From Gammaproteobacteria bacterium (GTDB lineage: Bacteria > Pseudomonadota > Gammaproteobacteria > Steroidobacterales > MnTg04): a stretch of DNA of 5,525 bases. Shown here in pieces: positions 1 to 5,309 of this stretch. Both the position numbers and the translations under genes were made by a program. The stretch covers positions 1 through 5,525 of the forward strand of contig JAPUHG010000046.1 in the NCBI GenBank assembly GCA_027297845.1, in the 5' to 3' direction. Numbering within the stretch: position 1 is the first letter of the stretch; every line of letters starts with the position of its first letter. The notes beneath the pieces were generated by a model that was not told where the DNA came from, ran no database searches, and saw only the letters and a list, made by a program, of their open reading frames with translations.

Positions 1-327
1 GCCTTGCCGGCATCGGCGGTCCTGCAAATGGCAACCAGCGGTGGCGCGGAGGCGATCGGGCTTGGTGATCAAATCGGCTCGTTGACGGTCGGGCGCAGAG
101 CCGACCTGATCCAGGTCGGGTTTTCCGATGTACATTTTGTGCCCACTTACGATGTGGTCTCTCACCTGGTCTATGTCGCCGATGAGCAGGATGTCGAAAC
201 CGTCATCGTCGATGGCAGGATTGTCGTGCAAGACAAAAAGGTATTGACCGTGGACACGCGCCGAGTGCGCGCCGAGGCCAACGCACTGGCCGCGAGAATA
301 AAAGCAGCACTGGCCGATGGAAGCTAA
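1..327 (+). CDS. MtaD/TRZ-ATZ-type amidohydrolase, C-terminal fragment
   Basis: This is the last 108 residues of a metal-dependent amidohydrolase cut by the left edge; the reading frame is open from base 1, so no start is visible. The sequence shows the typical end of the family: an A/G-rich helix, then IGSLTVGRRADLI near residues 24-37, the strand that closes the small beta-sandwich domain. This is followed by PTYDVVSHLVY and VIVDGRIVVQDKKVLTVD. The YDxVSHLVY stretch and the length of the tail best fit the 5-methylthioadenosine/S-adenosylhomocysteine deaminase group. Those enzymes deaminate MTA, SAH or adenosine in the cytosol. The catalytic histidines and aspartate lie upstream and cannot be checked, so a chlorohydrolase-like or guanine-deaminase-like relative remains possible. 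The convergent nucleoside transporter and phosphopentomutase genes support a nucleoside salvage role. Its stop codon overlaps the stop of the facing gene. Confidence 0.8.
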   Translation, partial: ALPASAVLQMATSGGAEAIGLGDQIGSLTVGRRADLIQVGFSDVHFVPTYDVVSHLVYVADEQDVETVIVDGRIVVQDKKVLTVDTRRVRAEANALAARIKAALADGS

Positions 328-764
328 CTTCTTAATGTCTGCCAGACGCCGAGCAAGATTATCCCCAAGCCAAGCACGCGCTCGGTCGAGATCGGCTTCA
401 TCGCCACCTCGAGAACACCAAAATGGTCGATCGTTGTAGCGATCAATAGCTGACCGCTAATGATCAGTGTGATCGCGCCGGCGACACCGATACGTGGCAC
501 CATGAAGACCGTCGCGCCAACGACAACTACGCCGAGAAAACCGGCAGCGAGTGCATACCAGGGCACGGACTGCCAGAGGCCGAGCTTGCCGCCGCCCAGC
601 AAAATCAGCGGCACGCTGACTGCAAGCAGACCACCGAGGTGAACGACAAAAACACTCTCGAGTACGCCAAGACGTTGATTGATCATGCTGGCCAATGGCG
701 CCTGCAGTCCGATGGCGATACCGCCAAGCAGACCGATCACAACGATCACGAAAAGGTGAGACAT
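324..764 (-). CDS. YdcZ/DUF606-family small DMT transporter
   Basis: This is a 146-residue, very hydrophobic protein with five predicted membrane helices (about residues 3-22, 35-55, 67-88, 92-112 and 128-144). The pattern of GLQAPLASMINQRLG near the first helix, the LIISGQLL helix, and DHFG at about 113-116 is typical of the YdcZ (DUF606) branch of the drug/metabolite transporter superfamily. These act as half-size inner-membrane carriers, and their substrates are mostly unknown. The start is well supported: AAGGAG at 770-775 lies 5 nt before the ATG. The gene follows deoB by 29 nt on the same strand, so it is probably the last gene of a transporter-deoB-ydcZ operon. A role in moving a nucleoside-related compound would be inference from this context only. 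The 3' end overlaps the facing amidohydrolase gene by 4 bp, and no terminator hairpin is visible there. Confidence 0.87.
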   Translation of the reverse strand: MSHLFVIVVIGLLGGIAIGLQAPLASMINQRLGVLESVFVVHLGGLLAVSVPLILLGGGKLGLWQSVPWYALAAGFLGVVVVGATVFMVPRIGVAGAITLIISGQLLIATTIDHFGVLEVAMKPISTERVLGLGIILLGVWQTLRS

Positions 765-769
765 ATTCG

Positions 770-775
770 CTCCTT
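770..775 (-). promoter_or_regulatory. Shine-Dalgarno site of the YdcZ-type gene
   Basis: On the minus strand this reads AAGGAG, a near-perfect ribosome binding site 5 nt before the ATG at 764. It fixes the start and shows that the gene is translated independently of deoB, whose stop lies 29 nt before the ATG. Confidence 0.75.
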
Positions 776-793
776 AATCTATGCGGCTTTATG

Positions 794-2011
794 TCAGTTG
801 TTTAAAAAACTGCTGCCATACTCCATGGGAGAAAGATCGAAAAAAGAGGCCAGGCTTTGTCCGATATCGGCAAAGGTTTCCCGCCGGCCTAAAGAGCCCG
901 GCTGCACGCCGTTGCCATAGGCCAGTACCGGTATGTGCTCACGGGTATGGTCCGTGCCCGGCCAGGTCGGATCGCAGCCATGGTCGGCGCTGATGATCAG
1001 CAGATCCTCATTTCCCAACAAAGCCAACAGCTCGGGCAGCCGCGAATCAAAATACTCGAGCGCATTCGCATAGCCGGCCACATCGCGCCGGTGGCCATAG
1101 AGCATGTCGAAGTCGACGAAATTGGTGAACACGATCGACCGGTCCGGCGCCGACTCAAGCGCACTCAGCGTCGTATCGAACAGGGCCGCATTGCCGTGGG
1201 CCTTGAGCTTTTGGGTGATCCCCTGATGCGCGAAAATATCGGCTATCTTGCCGATGCTGATGACCTCACCACCGGATTCCACCAGTTTGTCCAGGACAGT
1301 TGGAGCGGGTGGCAGCACAGAAAAATCACGGCGATTGCCGGTGCGCTCGAAACTGCCTTTGCCATCGCCAGTGAATGGCCGCGCGATGACCCTCCCGATT
1401 TTGTAATCGTTTACTAGTTCACGGGCGATTTTTGACAAGGCGATTAGCCGGTCGAGACCGAAAGTCTCTTCGTGGCAGGCGATCTGAAACACGCTGTCGG
1501 CGGAGGTATAGACGATCGGCTTGCTCGTTCGCATGTGCTCCTCACCGAGTTTCTCAATGATCACCGTGCCTGACGCATGGCAGTTGCCCAGTACGCCGGG
1601 CAGCTCCACCTGGGTGATCAGTTTCTCCAACAATTCGGGTGGAAAAGTATTCTCGCGCTCGGTGAAATATCCCCAGTCGAATAACACGGGCACGCCGGCT
1701 ATTTCCCAGTGACCGCTGGGCGTGTCCTTGCCGGTGCTCAGTTCAGCCGCGTGACCATAGGCGCCGGTAATCTCAAAATTGCTGTCCATGCCGGCCGGAA
1801 ATTGCCCGCAGCTCTCCTCAACTGCATGCAAAAAGCCCAGGCGCGAAAGATTGGGCAGGACCAGCGCTCCGCGCGAATCGCCGGCCAACCCGCGAGCGCA
1901 ATGTTCCGCGATGTGACCGAAGGTATTCGCACCGCTGTCGCCAAAGTGCCCGGCGTCATCGGTCTCGCCGATTCCGAGAGAATCCATGATCAGGATGACG
2001 GCTCTTTTCAT
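794..2011 (-). CDS. deoB: Phosphopentomutase
   Basis: DeoB interconverts ribose-1-phosphate or 2-deoxyribose-1-phosphate with the 5-phosphates in the cytosol. It links nucleoside phosphorolysis to the pentose phosphate pathway, or via DeoC to glycolysis. The 405-residue length matches the family (about 400). It belongs to the alkaline phosphatase superfamily with an inserted cap domain. The two-metal site is complete by motif: D10 in ILIMDSLGIG, T97 in GKDTPSGHWE (the phosphorylated threonine), D302 and H307 in VDFDMLYGHRRD, D343 and H344 in SADHG, and H355 in DHTREH. The spacings equal those of the structurally characterised Bacillus enzyme. The ATG at 2011 gives the standard MKRAVILIMD start, but no clear Shine-Dalgarno sequence precedes it. 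The gene begins 35 nt after the nucleoside transporter, so coupled expression within an operon is likely. No deoA, deoC or deoD is in the window. Confidence 0.97.
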   Translation of the reverse strand: MKRAVILIMDSLGIGETDDAGHFGDSGANTFGHIAEHCARGLAGDSRGALVLPNLSRLGFLHAVEESCGQFPAGMDSNFEITGAYGHAAELSTGKDTPSGHWEIAGVPVLFDWGYFTERENTFPPELLEKLITQVELPGVLGNCHASGTVIIEKLGEEHMRTSKPIVYTSADSVFQIACHEETFGLDRLIALSKIARELVNDYKIGRVIARPFTGDGKGSFERTGNRRDFSVLPPAPTVLDKLVESGGEVISIGKIADIFAHQGITQKLKAHGNAALFDTTLSALESAPDRSIVFTNFVDFDMLYGHRRDVAGYANALEYFDSRLPELLALLGNEDLLIISADHGCDPTWPGTDHTREHIPVLAYGNGVQPGSLGRRETFADIGQSLASFFDLSPMEYGSSFLNN

Positions 2012-2046
2012 TTGCGATGACCGGTAATACTGAAACTGTTATTCGC

Positions 2047-3300
2047 TTACAGCCCTTGCAGTGACAGGAAGAATCCGGCAAGCGCAGCATTCATCAGGTT
2101 TGCCAGCATACCCGCGGTAACCGCCAGCAAACCCATCCGGGCGATATCGTGACGGCGTTTTGGCACGATGCCGCCCAGGCCGCCCATCAGTATGGCGATT
2201 GACGACAGGTTGGCGAAGCCGCACAGGGCAAATGTCACGATGGCTTGGGTGTGAGCGGACAGAGTGTCCTTTAGTGAAACACCAGTAACCTCATCGATCT
2301 GCACAAAGTGCAAATACGCATAAAATTCGTTGATGACAAATTTCTCCCCGATCAGATTTCCCGCCACGACTGACTCCGACCACGGTACGCCGAGTACAAA
2401 GGCAAGCGGCGCGAACGCCTGACCAAGGAAAAATTGCAGGGTGATGTCTTCGTAGCCAAACCAACCTGCGACGCCGGAAATCAGGCCATTTAACAACGCG
2501 ATCATTGCAACGAAGGCCAACAGCATCGCGCCCACATTAAGCGCCAGTTTGAGTCCCACCAGCGCGCCACTGCCCACCGCATCAAAAATGTTGACCGGTT
2601 TGTCCTCGTCGTTTTCGGGCTCGCTCTCAGCTTCGAATTCTCGAACGTCCGTTTCCGGCTTGATGATCTTGGCCATCAACAGCCCGCCCGGTGCCGCCAT
2701 GAAACTGGCCGCGACCAGGAATTTCAGATCAACGCCCATGGACGCGTAGGCCGCCATGACCGCGCCGGCAATGGTTGCGCAGCCACCGGTCATCACGGCG
2801 AACAACTCGGACTCCGACATTTTGGCCAGATAGGGTTTCACGACCAGAGGCGCTTCTGTATGTCCGACAAAAATATTGGATGCCGCCGACATGGACTCGG
2901 TGCGGCTGGTCTGCAGCAGGCGATGAAGCCCTCCGCCAATAAAGGCGACCACTCTTTGCATGATCCCGAGGTAATAAAGCGTCGCCATCAACGCCGAAAA
3001 GAAAACGATTACCGGCAGTACATTTAGTGCGATCGTAAAACCCAGAATTTCCTTGGTGCTCCCCCCGAAGACAAAAATAGTTCCTTCCTCAGCATAATTG
3101 ATAACGTGCCTAACTCCCGCTGCCACTTTGTCGAGAAAATCCCCTCCGGCCGGCACATACAAAACCAAAGCGGCAATCGTCGCCTGCAAGGCGAAGGCGA
3201 GTAGAACCGTTCGCCGGTTTATTTTCCTGCGGTTATTGGACAGCAGCATCGCTAACGCGATGAGAACCATCATTCCGACCAGGCTCATTAATATGGGCAT
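2047..3300 (-). CDS. Concentrative nucleoside transporter (CNT/NupC family)
   Basis: This 417-residue inner-membrane protein imports nucleosides driven by a sodium or proton gradient. It has the CNT architecture: N-terminal helices, the gate domain (about 85-125), re-entrant hairpin HP1 with SNIFVGHTEAPLVVKPY (141-157), a charged acidic loop (about 216-236), HP2 with VPWSESVVAGNLIGEKFVINEFYAYL (305-330), and CGFANLSSIAILMGGLG (360-376). Against the Vibrio CNT structure, E149, E325, N364 and S367 match the ribose- and base-binding residues, and N142 matches a sodium-site asparagine. The HP1 glutamine that contacts the nucleobase is His147 here, which may shift specificity. Length is close to VcCNT and a little longer than E. 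coli NupC. The ATG at 3300 gives a good N terminus (MPILMSLVGM) but has only a weak ribosome site. It is the first gene of the probable operon with deoB, and a candidate LacI-type operator lies upstream. The precise substrate cannot be read from the sequence. Confidence 0.95.
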   Translation of the reverse strand: MPILMSLVGMMVLIALAMLLSNNRRKINRRTVLLAFALQATIAALVLYVPAGGDFLDKVAAGVRHVINYAEEGTIFVFGGSTKEILGFTIALNVLPVIVFFSALMATLYYLGIMQRVVAFIGGGLHRLLQTSRTESMSAASNIFVGHTEAPLVVKPYLAKMSESELFAVMTGGCATIAGAVMAAYASMGVDLKFLVAASFMAAPGGLLMAKIIKPETDVREFEAESEPENDEDKPVNIFDAVGSGALVGLKLALNVGAMLLAFVAMIALLNGLISGVAGWFGYEDITLQFFLGQAFAPLAFVLGVPWSESVVAGNLIGEKFVINEFYAYLHFVQIDEVTGVSLKDTLSAHTQAIVTFALCGFANLSSIAILMGGLGGIVPKRRHDIARMGLLAVTAGMLANLMNAALAGFFLSLQGL

Positions 3301-3408
3301 TGGCGAATCTCTGTAACTCAGGGTCGGGGTAATTTACTATCAATTGGCATGCGTTTGCACTCTGTGTGTGTAAATAGAAAAAAAAACACCCGAACGGGAG
3401 AGAAAAAA
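3301..3408. promoter_or_regulatory. Divergent intergenic region of the nucleoside transporter and PAPP pair
   Basis: This 108-bp spacer separates the leftward transporter operon from the rightward mini-gene pair and must hold the promoters of both. It is AT-rich compared with its flanks. Adjacent palindromes CAATTG and GCATGC lie at 3341-3352, and a nine-A run lies at 3378-3386. TATCAA at 3338-3343 (TTGATA on the minus strand) could be a -35 element for the transporter, but the -10 match 17 bp on is weak. TTGCAC at 3355-3360 is a possible -35 for the rightward genes, without a convincing -10 at standard spacing. Promoter positions are therefore not assigned. Confidence 0.5.
3345..3360. promoter_or_regulatory. 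Candidate LacI/PurR-like operator
   Basis: The core GCATGC|GTTTGC (3347-3358) is an imperfect inverted repeat centred on CG, the layout of LacI/GalR-family operators. On the minus strand the half GCAAACG equals the left half of the PurR box, and the full 16-bp site agrees with the PurR consensus at about 10 positions. It lies 45-60 bp before the nucleoside transporter start, where a PurR- or CytR-like repressor could act. The site is inferred from one copy only, and chance occurrence is possible. Confidence 0.35.
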
Positions 3409-3588
3409 ATGAAGTTAATGATCGGATCCTTATTGGCGTTTGCAATCGGAGGTCTGTGCAAAATCGCAGGCATACCGGTACCGGCGCCGCCGGCGCTAAT
3501 GGGCGCGCTACTCGTGTTTTCGATGACGACCGGTTATGTGCTGGCCGGATACTATGCTCGCGACAAGCACGCAGGAGACGCGTCATGA
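3409..3588 (+). CDS. XapX/DUF1427-like two-helix membrane protein A
   Basis: This 59-residue membrane protein has two helices (about residues 3-20 and 29-48) separated by the turn GIPVPAPPALMG. It ends in a short charged tail (YARDKHAGDAS). The PAPP turn between two glycine-rich helices resembles XapX/DUF1427 domain proteins, whose function is unknown. The start at 3409 is chosen because GGGAG at 3396-3400 lies 8 nt before this ATG. An in-frame upstream start at 3349 would add 20 polar residues and lacks a ribosome site. Its TGA overlaps the ATG of the next gene (ATGA), so the two are translationally coupled. About 26 of 45 aligned residues are identical to that neighbour, which marks a tandem duplication. 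Because such proteins are tiny, the pair may assemble as a hetero-oligomer; that is inference. Family assignment is moderately sure and function is unknown. Confidence 0.82.
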   Translation: MKLMIGSLLAFAIGGLCKIAGIPVPAPPALMGALLVFSMTTGYVLAGYYARDKHAGDAS

Positions 3589-3746
3589 TTTTATCCGCTA
3601 TCGGTTTGCTTCTGGGTATGGCTATCGGGGTGGCGTGTTACTGGTTCGACATCCCGCCACCGGCGCCACCAAAGCTTGCCGGTGCGCTCCTGGTGCTTTC
3701 GATGACTGCGGGGTTCGTTGCTACCGGTTTTTTGGTCGGCGGGTAA
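3585..3746 (+). CDS. XapX/DUF1427-like two-helix membrane protein B
   Basis: This 53-residue paralogue of the preceding protein starts at the ATG inside the ATGA overlap. AGGAG at 3573-3577 lies 7 nt upstream, inside the preceding gene. It has two hydrophobic helices (about 3-20 and 29-51) joined by DIPPPAPPKLAG. The second helix ALLVLSMTAGFV is nearly the same as ALLVFSMTTGYV in protein A. It has no charged tail, so the two members differ mainly at the C terminus and in the first helix (KIAG in A, YWFD in B). Two unequal members kept side by side suggest a heteromeric membrane unit, possibly with antiparallel or distinct topologies. No catalytic residues or metal ligands are seen. The gene ends just before a hairpin terminator shared with the facing cytochrome gene. 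The function is unknown. Confidence 0.82.
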   Translation: MILSAIGLLLGMAIGVACYWFDIPPPAPPKLAGALLVLSMTAGFVATGFLVGG

Positions 3747-3749
3747 TGC

Positions 3750-3774
3750 AAAAAAAGGCGCCGATGGCGCCTTT
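3750..3774 (-). terminator. Rho-independent terminator of the cytochrome c5 gene
   Basis: AAAGGCGCC and GGCGCCTTT (3754-3762 and 3766-3774) form a 9-bp stem with a 3-nt loop. On the minus strand the stem is followed by a run of seven T (3750-3756), a textbook intrinsic terminator 22 nt after the cytochrome stop. In the other direction the stem is followed only by TTTCCCC, so it may stop transcription of the PAPP pair less efficiently. It sits exactly between the two convergent units. Confidence 0.85.
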
Positions 3775-3795
3775 CCCCAGGACCTGGTTGCAGGC

Positions 3796-4296
3796 CTAGT
3801 TATACAGTTGCGCCATGTAATCAACGGCCGCTTTGATTTCATCATCGCTCAGGCTCATCGCGCCCCCCTTTGGCGGCATCATTCCCGTATTTCCCTGGTA
3901 GCCATTGATCGCATGTTCGTACAAAGTTGGCAGTCCCTGATCGATACGCGGTGCCCACGCTTCCGTGTCACCCACTTTTGGGGCACCTGCAATACCGACG
4001 CCATGGCAGGCGACGCAACTGCTGTTGTAAATATCTTCTCCGGACTTCGCGGCGACGGCTGGTTCCGGTTTTGACCGTCCGGGCGTGATTCCACCGGACT
4101 GGCCGGCGATGGCGACCCGCGCAACGGGCGCTATCCGCTTGGCCAGTTCTTCCTGGTAAGCCTTATCTTCGCTCAGGAAAGTATCTTGGGTTTCCCCGAT
4201 TATTGCGCCCACCACGTAATAAATAACAAATGAGGAAGCCACCAGGAGGCCGAGAATCAAAATAAATTTGTCAAGAAATGTACGATCGTCGCTCAC
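3796..4296 (-). CDS. Membrane-anchored cytochrome c5-family protein
   Basis: This 166-residue mono-haem c-type cytochrome carries electrons on the periplasmic side. Residues 10-33 form a single membrane anchor after the short polar start SDDRTFLDK. A linker of about 50 residues rich in Ala, Pro and Gly follows, then the haem domain (about 84-166). The haem site is CVACH at 94-98, with H98 as proximal ligand and Met in GMMPPKGG (139 or 140) as the distal ligand. That motif and the SLSDDEIKAAVDYM C-terminal helix are typical of cytochrome c5. The GTG at 4296 is chosen: AGGAG lies 7 nt upstream, and the protein then begins like c5 homologues. An ATG at 4347 would add 17 polar residues and has no ribosome site. 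It faces away from the oxidase genes to the right, so donating electrons to that oxidase is a reasonable inference. Confidence 0.93.
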   Translation of the reverse strand: MSDDRTFLDKFILILGLLVASSFVIYYVVGAIIGETQDTFLSEDKAYQEELAKRIAPVARVAIAGQSGGITPGRSKPEPAVAAKSGEDIYNSSCVACHGVGIAGAPKVGDTEAWAPRIDQGLPTLYEHAINGYQGNTGMMPPKGGAMSLSDDEIKAAVDYMAQLYN

Positions 4297-4303
4297 GTTA
4301 CTA

Positions 4304-4308
4304 CTCCT
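4304..4308 (-). promoter_or_regulatory. Shine-Dalgarno site that selects the GTG start of the cytochrome
   Basis: AGGAG on the minus strand, 7 nt before the GTG at 4296. Any start upstream of it, such as the ATG at 4347, would place this site inside the coding region, so it decides in favour of the shorter protein. Confidence 0.75.
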
Positions 4309-4334
4309 GGTTTTAGCCGGCTGTGGACGCGCGA

Positions 4335-4364
4335 AGTATAACGGCATGGCAGGCCGCCATAAAG
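4335..4364 (-). promoter_or_regulatory. Possible promoter of the cytochrome c5 gene
   Basis: On the minus strand TATACT (4335-4340) is a good -10 element, and TTTATG (4358-4363), 17 bp upstream, is a weak -35. Transcription would start near 4328, about 30 nt before the GTG. The -35 lies in the loop of a small hairpin (GCCGCC 4353-4358, GGCGGC 4365-4370), which may be incidental. Confidence 0.35.
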
Positions 4365-4687
4365 GGCGGCGCTCCTAATTGTTGATTGCCTGGTTTACTT
4401 CATCTACGCGCCATTACAAGCGGCGTTTATGCGAGAAAGAGCCGGTCCAAAATGGTGGTCGTGAGTAGTAGACCCTAAGCCAAAAATTCGCGGAGCTCCC
4501 GCTTTGCAGAAGGACACTTGAGGTGTGAGCGGTGGCGATGCGCCGGATTGACAAAGAGCCGCTAGCCGGCCATGGCGAGTCACGGAAACCGCCGAGGCGT
4601 AAGCGTGCTCAAGCAATCGAAATCGGCTTGTTGCAGCGCCACAGCCCGGTGCATAAGGCCGGAACGAGTGGTATGTGTCGCGCCGTG

Positions 4688-4696
4688 TGCTAGTAT
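4688..4696 (+). promoter_or_regulatory. Possible extended -10 promoter of the oxidase-side operon
   Basis: TGCTAGTAT is an extended -10 element (TGn plus TAGTAT at 4691-4696). The -35 at 17 bp spacing (GTGGTA at 4668-4673) is poor, as is usual for extended -10 promoters. A start near 4703 would leave a leader of about 34 nt ahead of the ATG at 4737. Confidence 0.4.
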
Positions 4697-4736
4697 TTCG
4701 TCGAGGTGGCCGATCTGCCAGCTCTGGGGAGAAGTG

Positions 4737-5279
4737 ATGAAATGTTTGTATTACCTCGCGCCCACGCTCGTCAGCGCCCATCACATTTCTGATGATTTGC
4801 ATGACGCTGGCATCGATGACTGGTTCTTTCACATTCTGTGTAAAGACGAAGCCGGGCTAAAAAAAGAAAAATTACATTCCAGTAACTACATCGAATCATT
4901 GGATATCATTCGCGACGGAGTGATTGGCGCGAACCTGGGCTTTATAATCGGAGCAATAGTTGCCGCTGGGTTTATGTACTTCGAGCCATTTGGACCGGAC
5001 CGGCCAACTTACATTTATTTAATTTTTGCTGCTTTTGTAACACTGTTTGGTGCCTGGGTTGGTGGCTTGACCGGTGTCGACAACGAGAACAGCAAGCTGC
5101 GCAGATTCCACGACGATATCGAGGCCGGCAAATATCTGATATTGATTTACGCCCGGAAAATGCATGAAGAGGCGGTCAGAACCATGATGGGCGAAAAGCA
5201 TACAGAAGCTGCGCTGGTCGGGGTTGACCGGCATTTTATAAACCCGTTCAGTCGCGTGAGGCGCCGCCGGAAAAAATGA
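4737..5279 (+). CDS. Two-helix membrane protein, DUF1269-like, unknown function
   Basis: This 180-residue protein has a cytosolic alpha/beta part (MKCLYYLAPTLVSAHHISDDLHDAGI, then FHILCKDEAG) and two membrane helices (about 62-82 and 91-113) rich in Gly and Ala. A second soluble part follows (RRFHDDIEAGKYLILIYAR, HEEAVRTMMGEKH), with a basic tail RRRRKK. This layout, a split ferredoxin-like fold around a glycine-rich helical hairpin, resembles DUF1269-type general stress membrane proteins. Sequence identity to known members cannot be judged here, and the function is unknown. The ATG at 4737 is chosen because GGGGAG (4726-4731) lies 5 nt upstream; an in-frame GTG at 4734 is a less likely alternative. 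The gene is followed after 30 nt by the oxidase subunit II gene on the same strand. It may therefore be co-transcribed and could help in assembly or regulation of the oxidase, although that is inference from position. Confidence 0.8.
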   Translation: MKCLYYLAPTLVSAHHISDDLHDAGIDDWFFHILCKDEAGLKKEKLHSSNYIESLDIIRDGVIGANLGFIIGAIVAAGFMYFEPFGPDRPTYIYLIFAAFVTLFGAWVGGLTGVDNENSKLRRFHDDIEAGKYLILIYARKMHEEAVRTMMGEKHTEAALVGVDRHFINPFSRVRRRRKK

Positions 5280-5309
5280 ATTCTTGGCCCACATAAAAGA
5301 GGCTAGAGT

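Larger units (their letters stand above)
4297..4736. other. Gene-poor divergent gap with no recognisable gene
   Basis: About 440 bp separate the cytochrome start from the next gene. Apart from the two candidate promoters at its ends I see no protein or RNA family that I can name. The middle holds several small hairpins: GCCGCC/GGCGGC at 4353-4370, GCGG/CCGC around 4490-4502, ACAC/GTGT around 4514-4526, and GGCG/CGCC at 4534-4544. It also holds a dense group of six-base palindromes (GCTAGC, GCCGGC, CCATGG) near 4561-4575. Open frames cross it on both strands, but neither looks like a protein. It could be a long leader, a small RNA, or a decayed repeat element. Confidence 0.5.

Noticed and set aside
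935..1417. 160-codon open frame on the plus strand opposite deoB
   Set aside because: It is antisense to a complete, motif-perfect phosphopentomutase and has no recognisable domain; it is an effect of codon bias in deoB.
3233..3586. 117-codon open frame on the minus strand extending upstream of the transporter
   Set aside because: It lies antisense to the first PAPP gene and out of frame with the transporter, with no ribosome site or domain.
4297..4347. ATG at 4347 as the cytochrome start
   Set aside because: There is no ribosome site before it, and AGGAG followed by GTG at 4296 gives the family-typical N terminus.
4353..4370. GCCGCC/GGCGGC hairpin as a terminator
   Set aside because: There is no T-run on either side and no gene ends nearby; it sits upstream of the cytochrome gene.
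4548..4571. Perfect TTGACA as a rightward -35 element
   Set aside because: No -10-like sequence follows at 16-18 bp (the region is GC-rich, CCATGG), and it lies about 190 bp before the gene.
4572..4736. Possible longer N terminus of the gene at 4737
   Set aside because: The extra 55 residues are Cys/Arg/Ser-rich and unlike the rest of the protein, and the strong ribosome site lies directly before the ATG at 4737.
4404..4832. 142-codon open frame on the minus strand across the gap
   Set aside because: It overlaps the well-supported start of the gene at 4737, has no convincing ribosome site, and its composition (Arg/Ser/His-rich, no motifs or helices) looks like non-coding sequence. I cannot exclude that it traces a repeat element.
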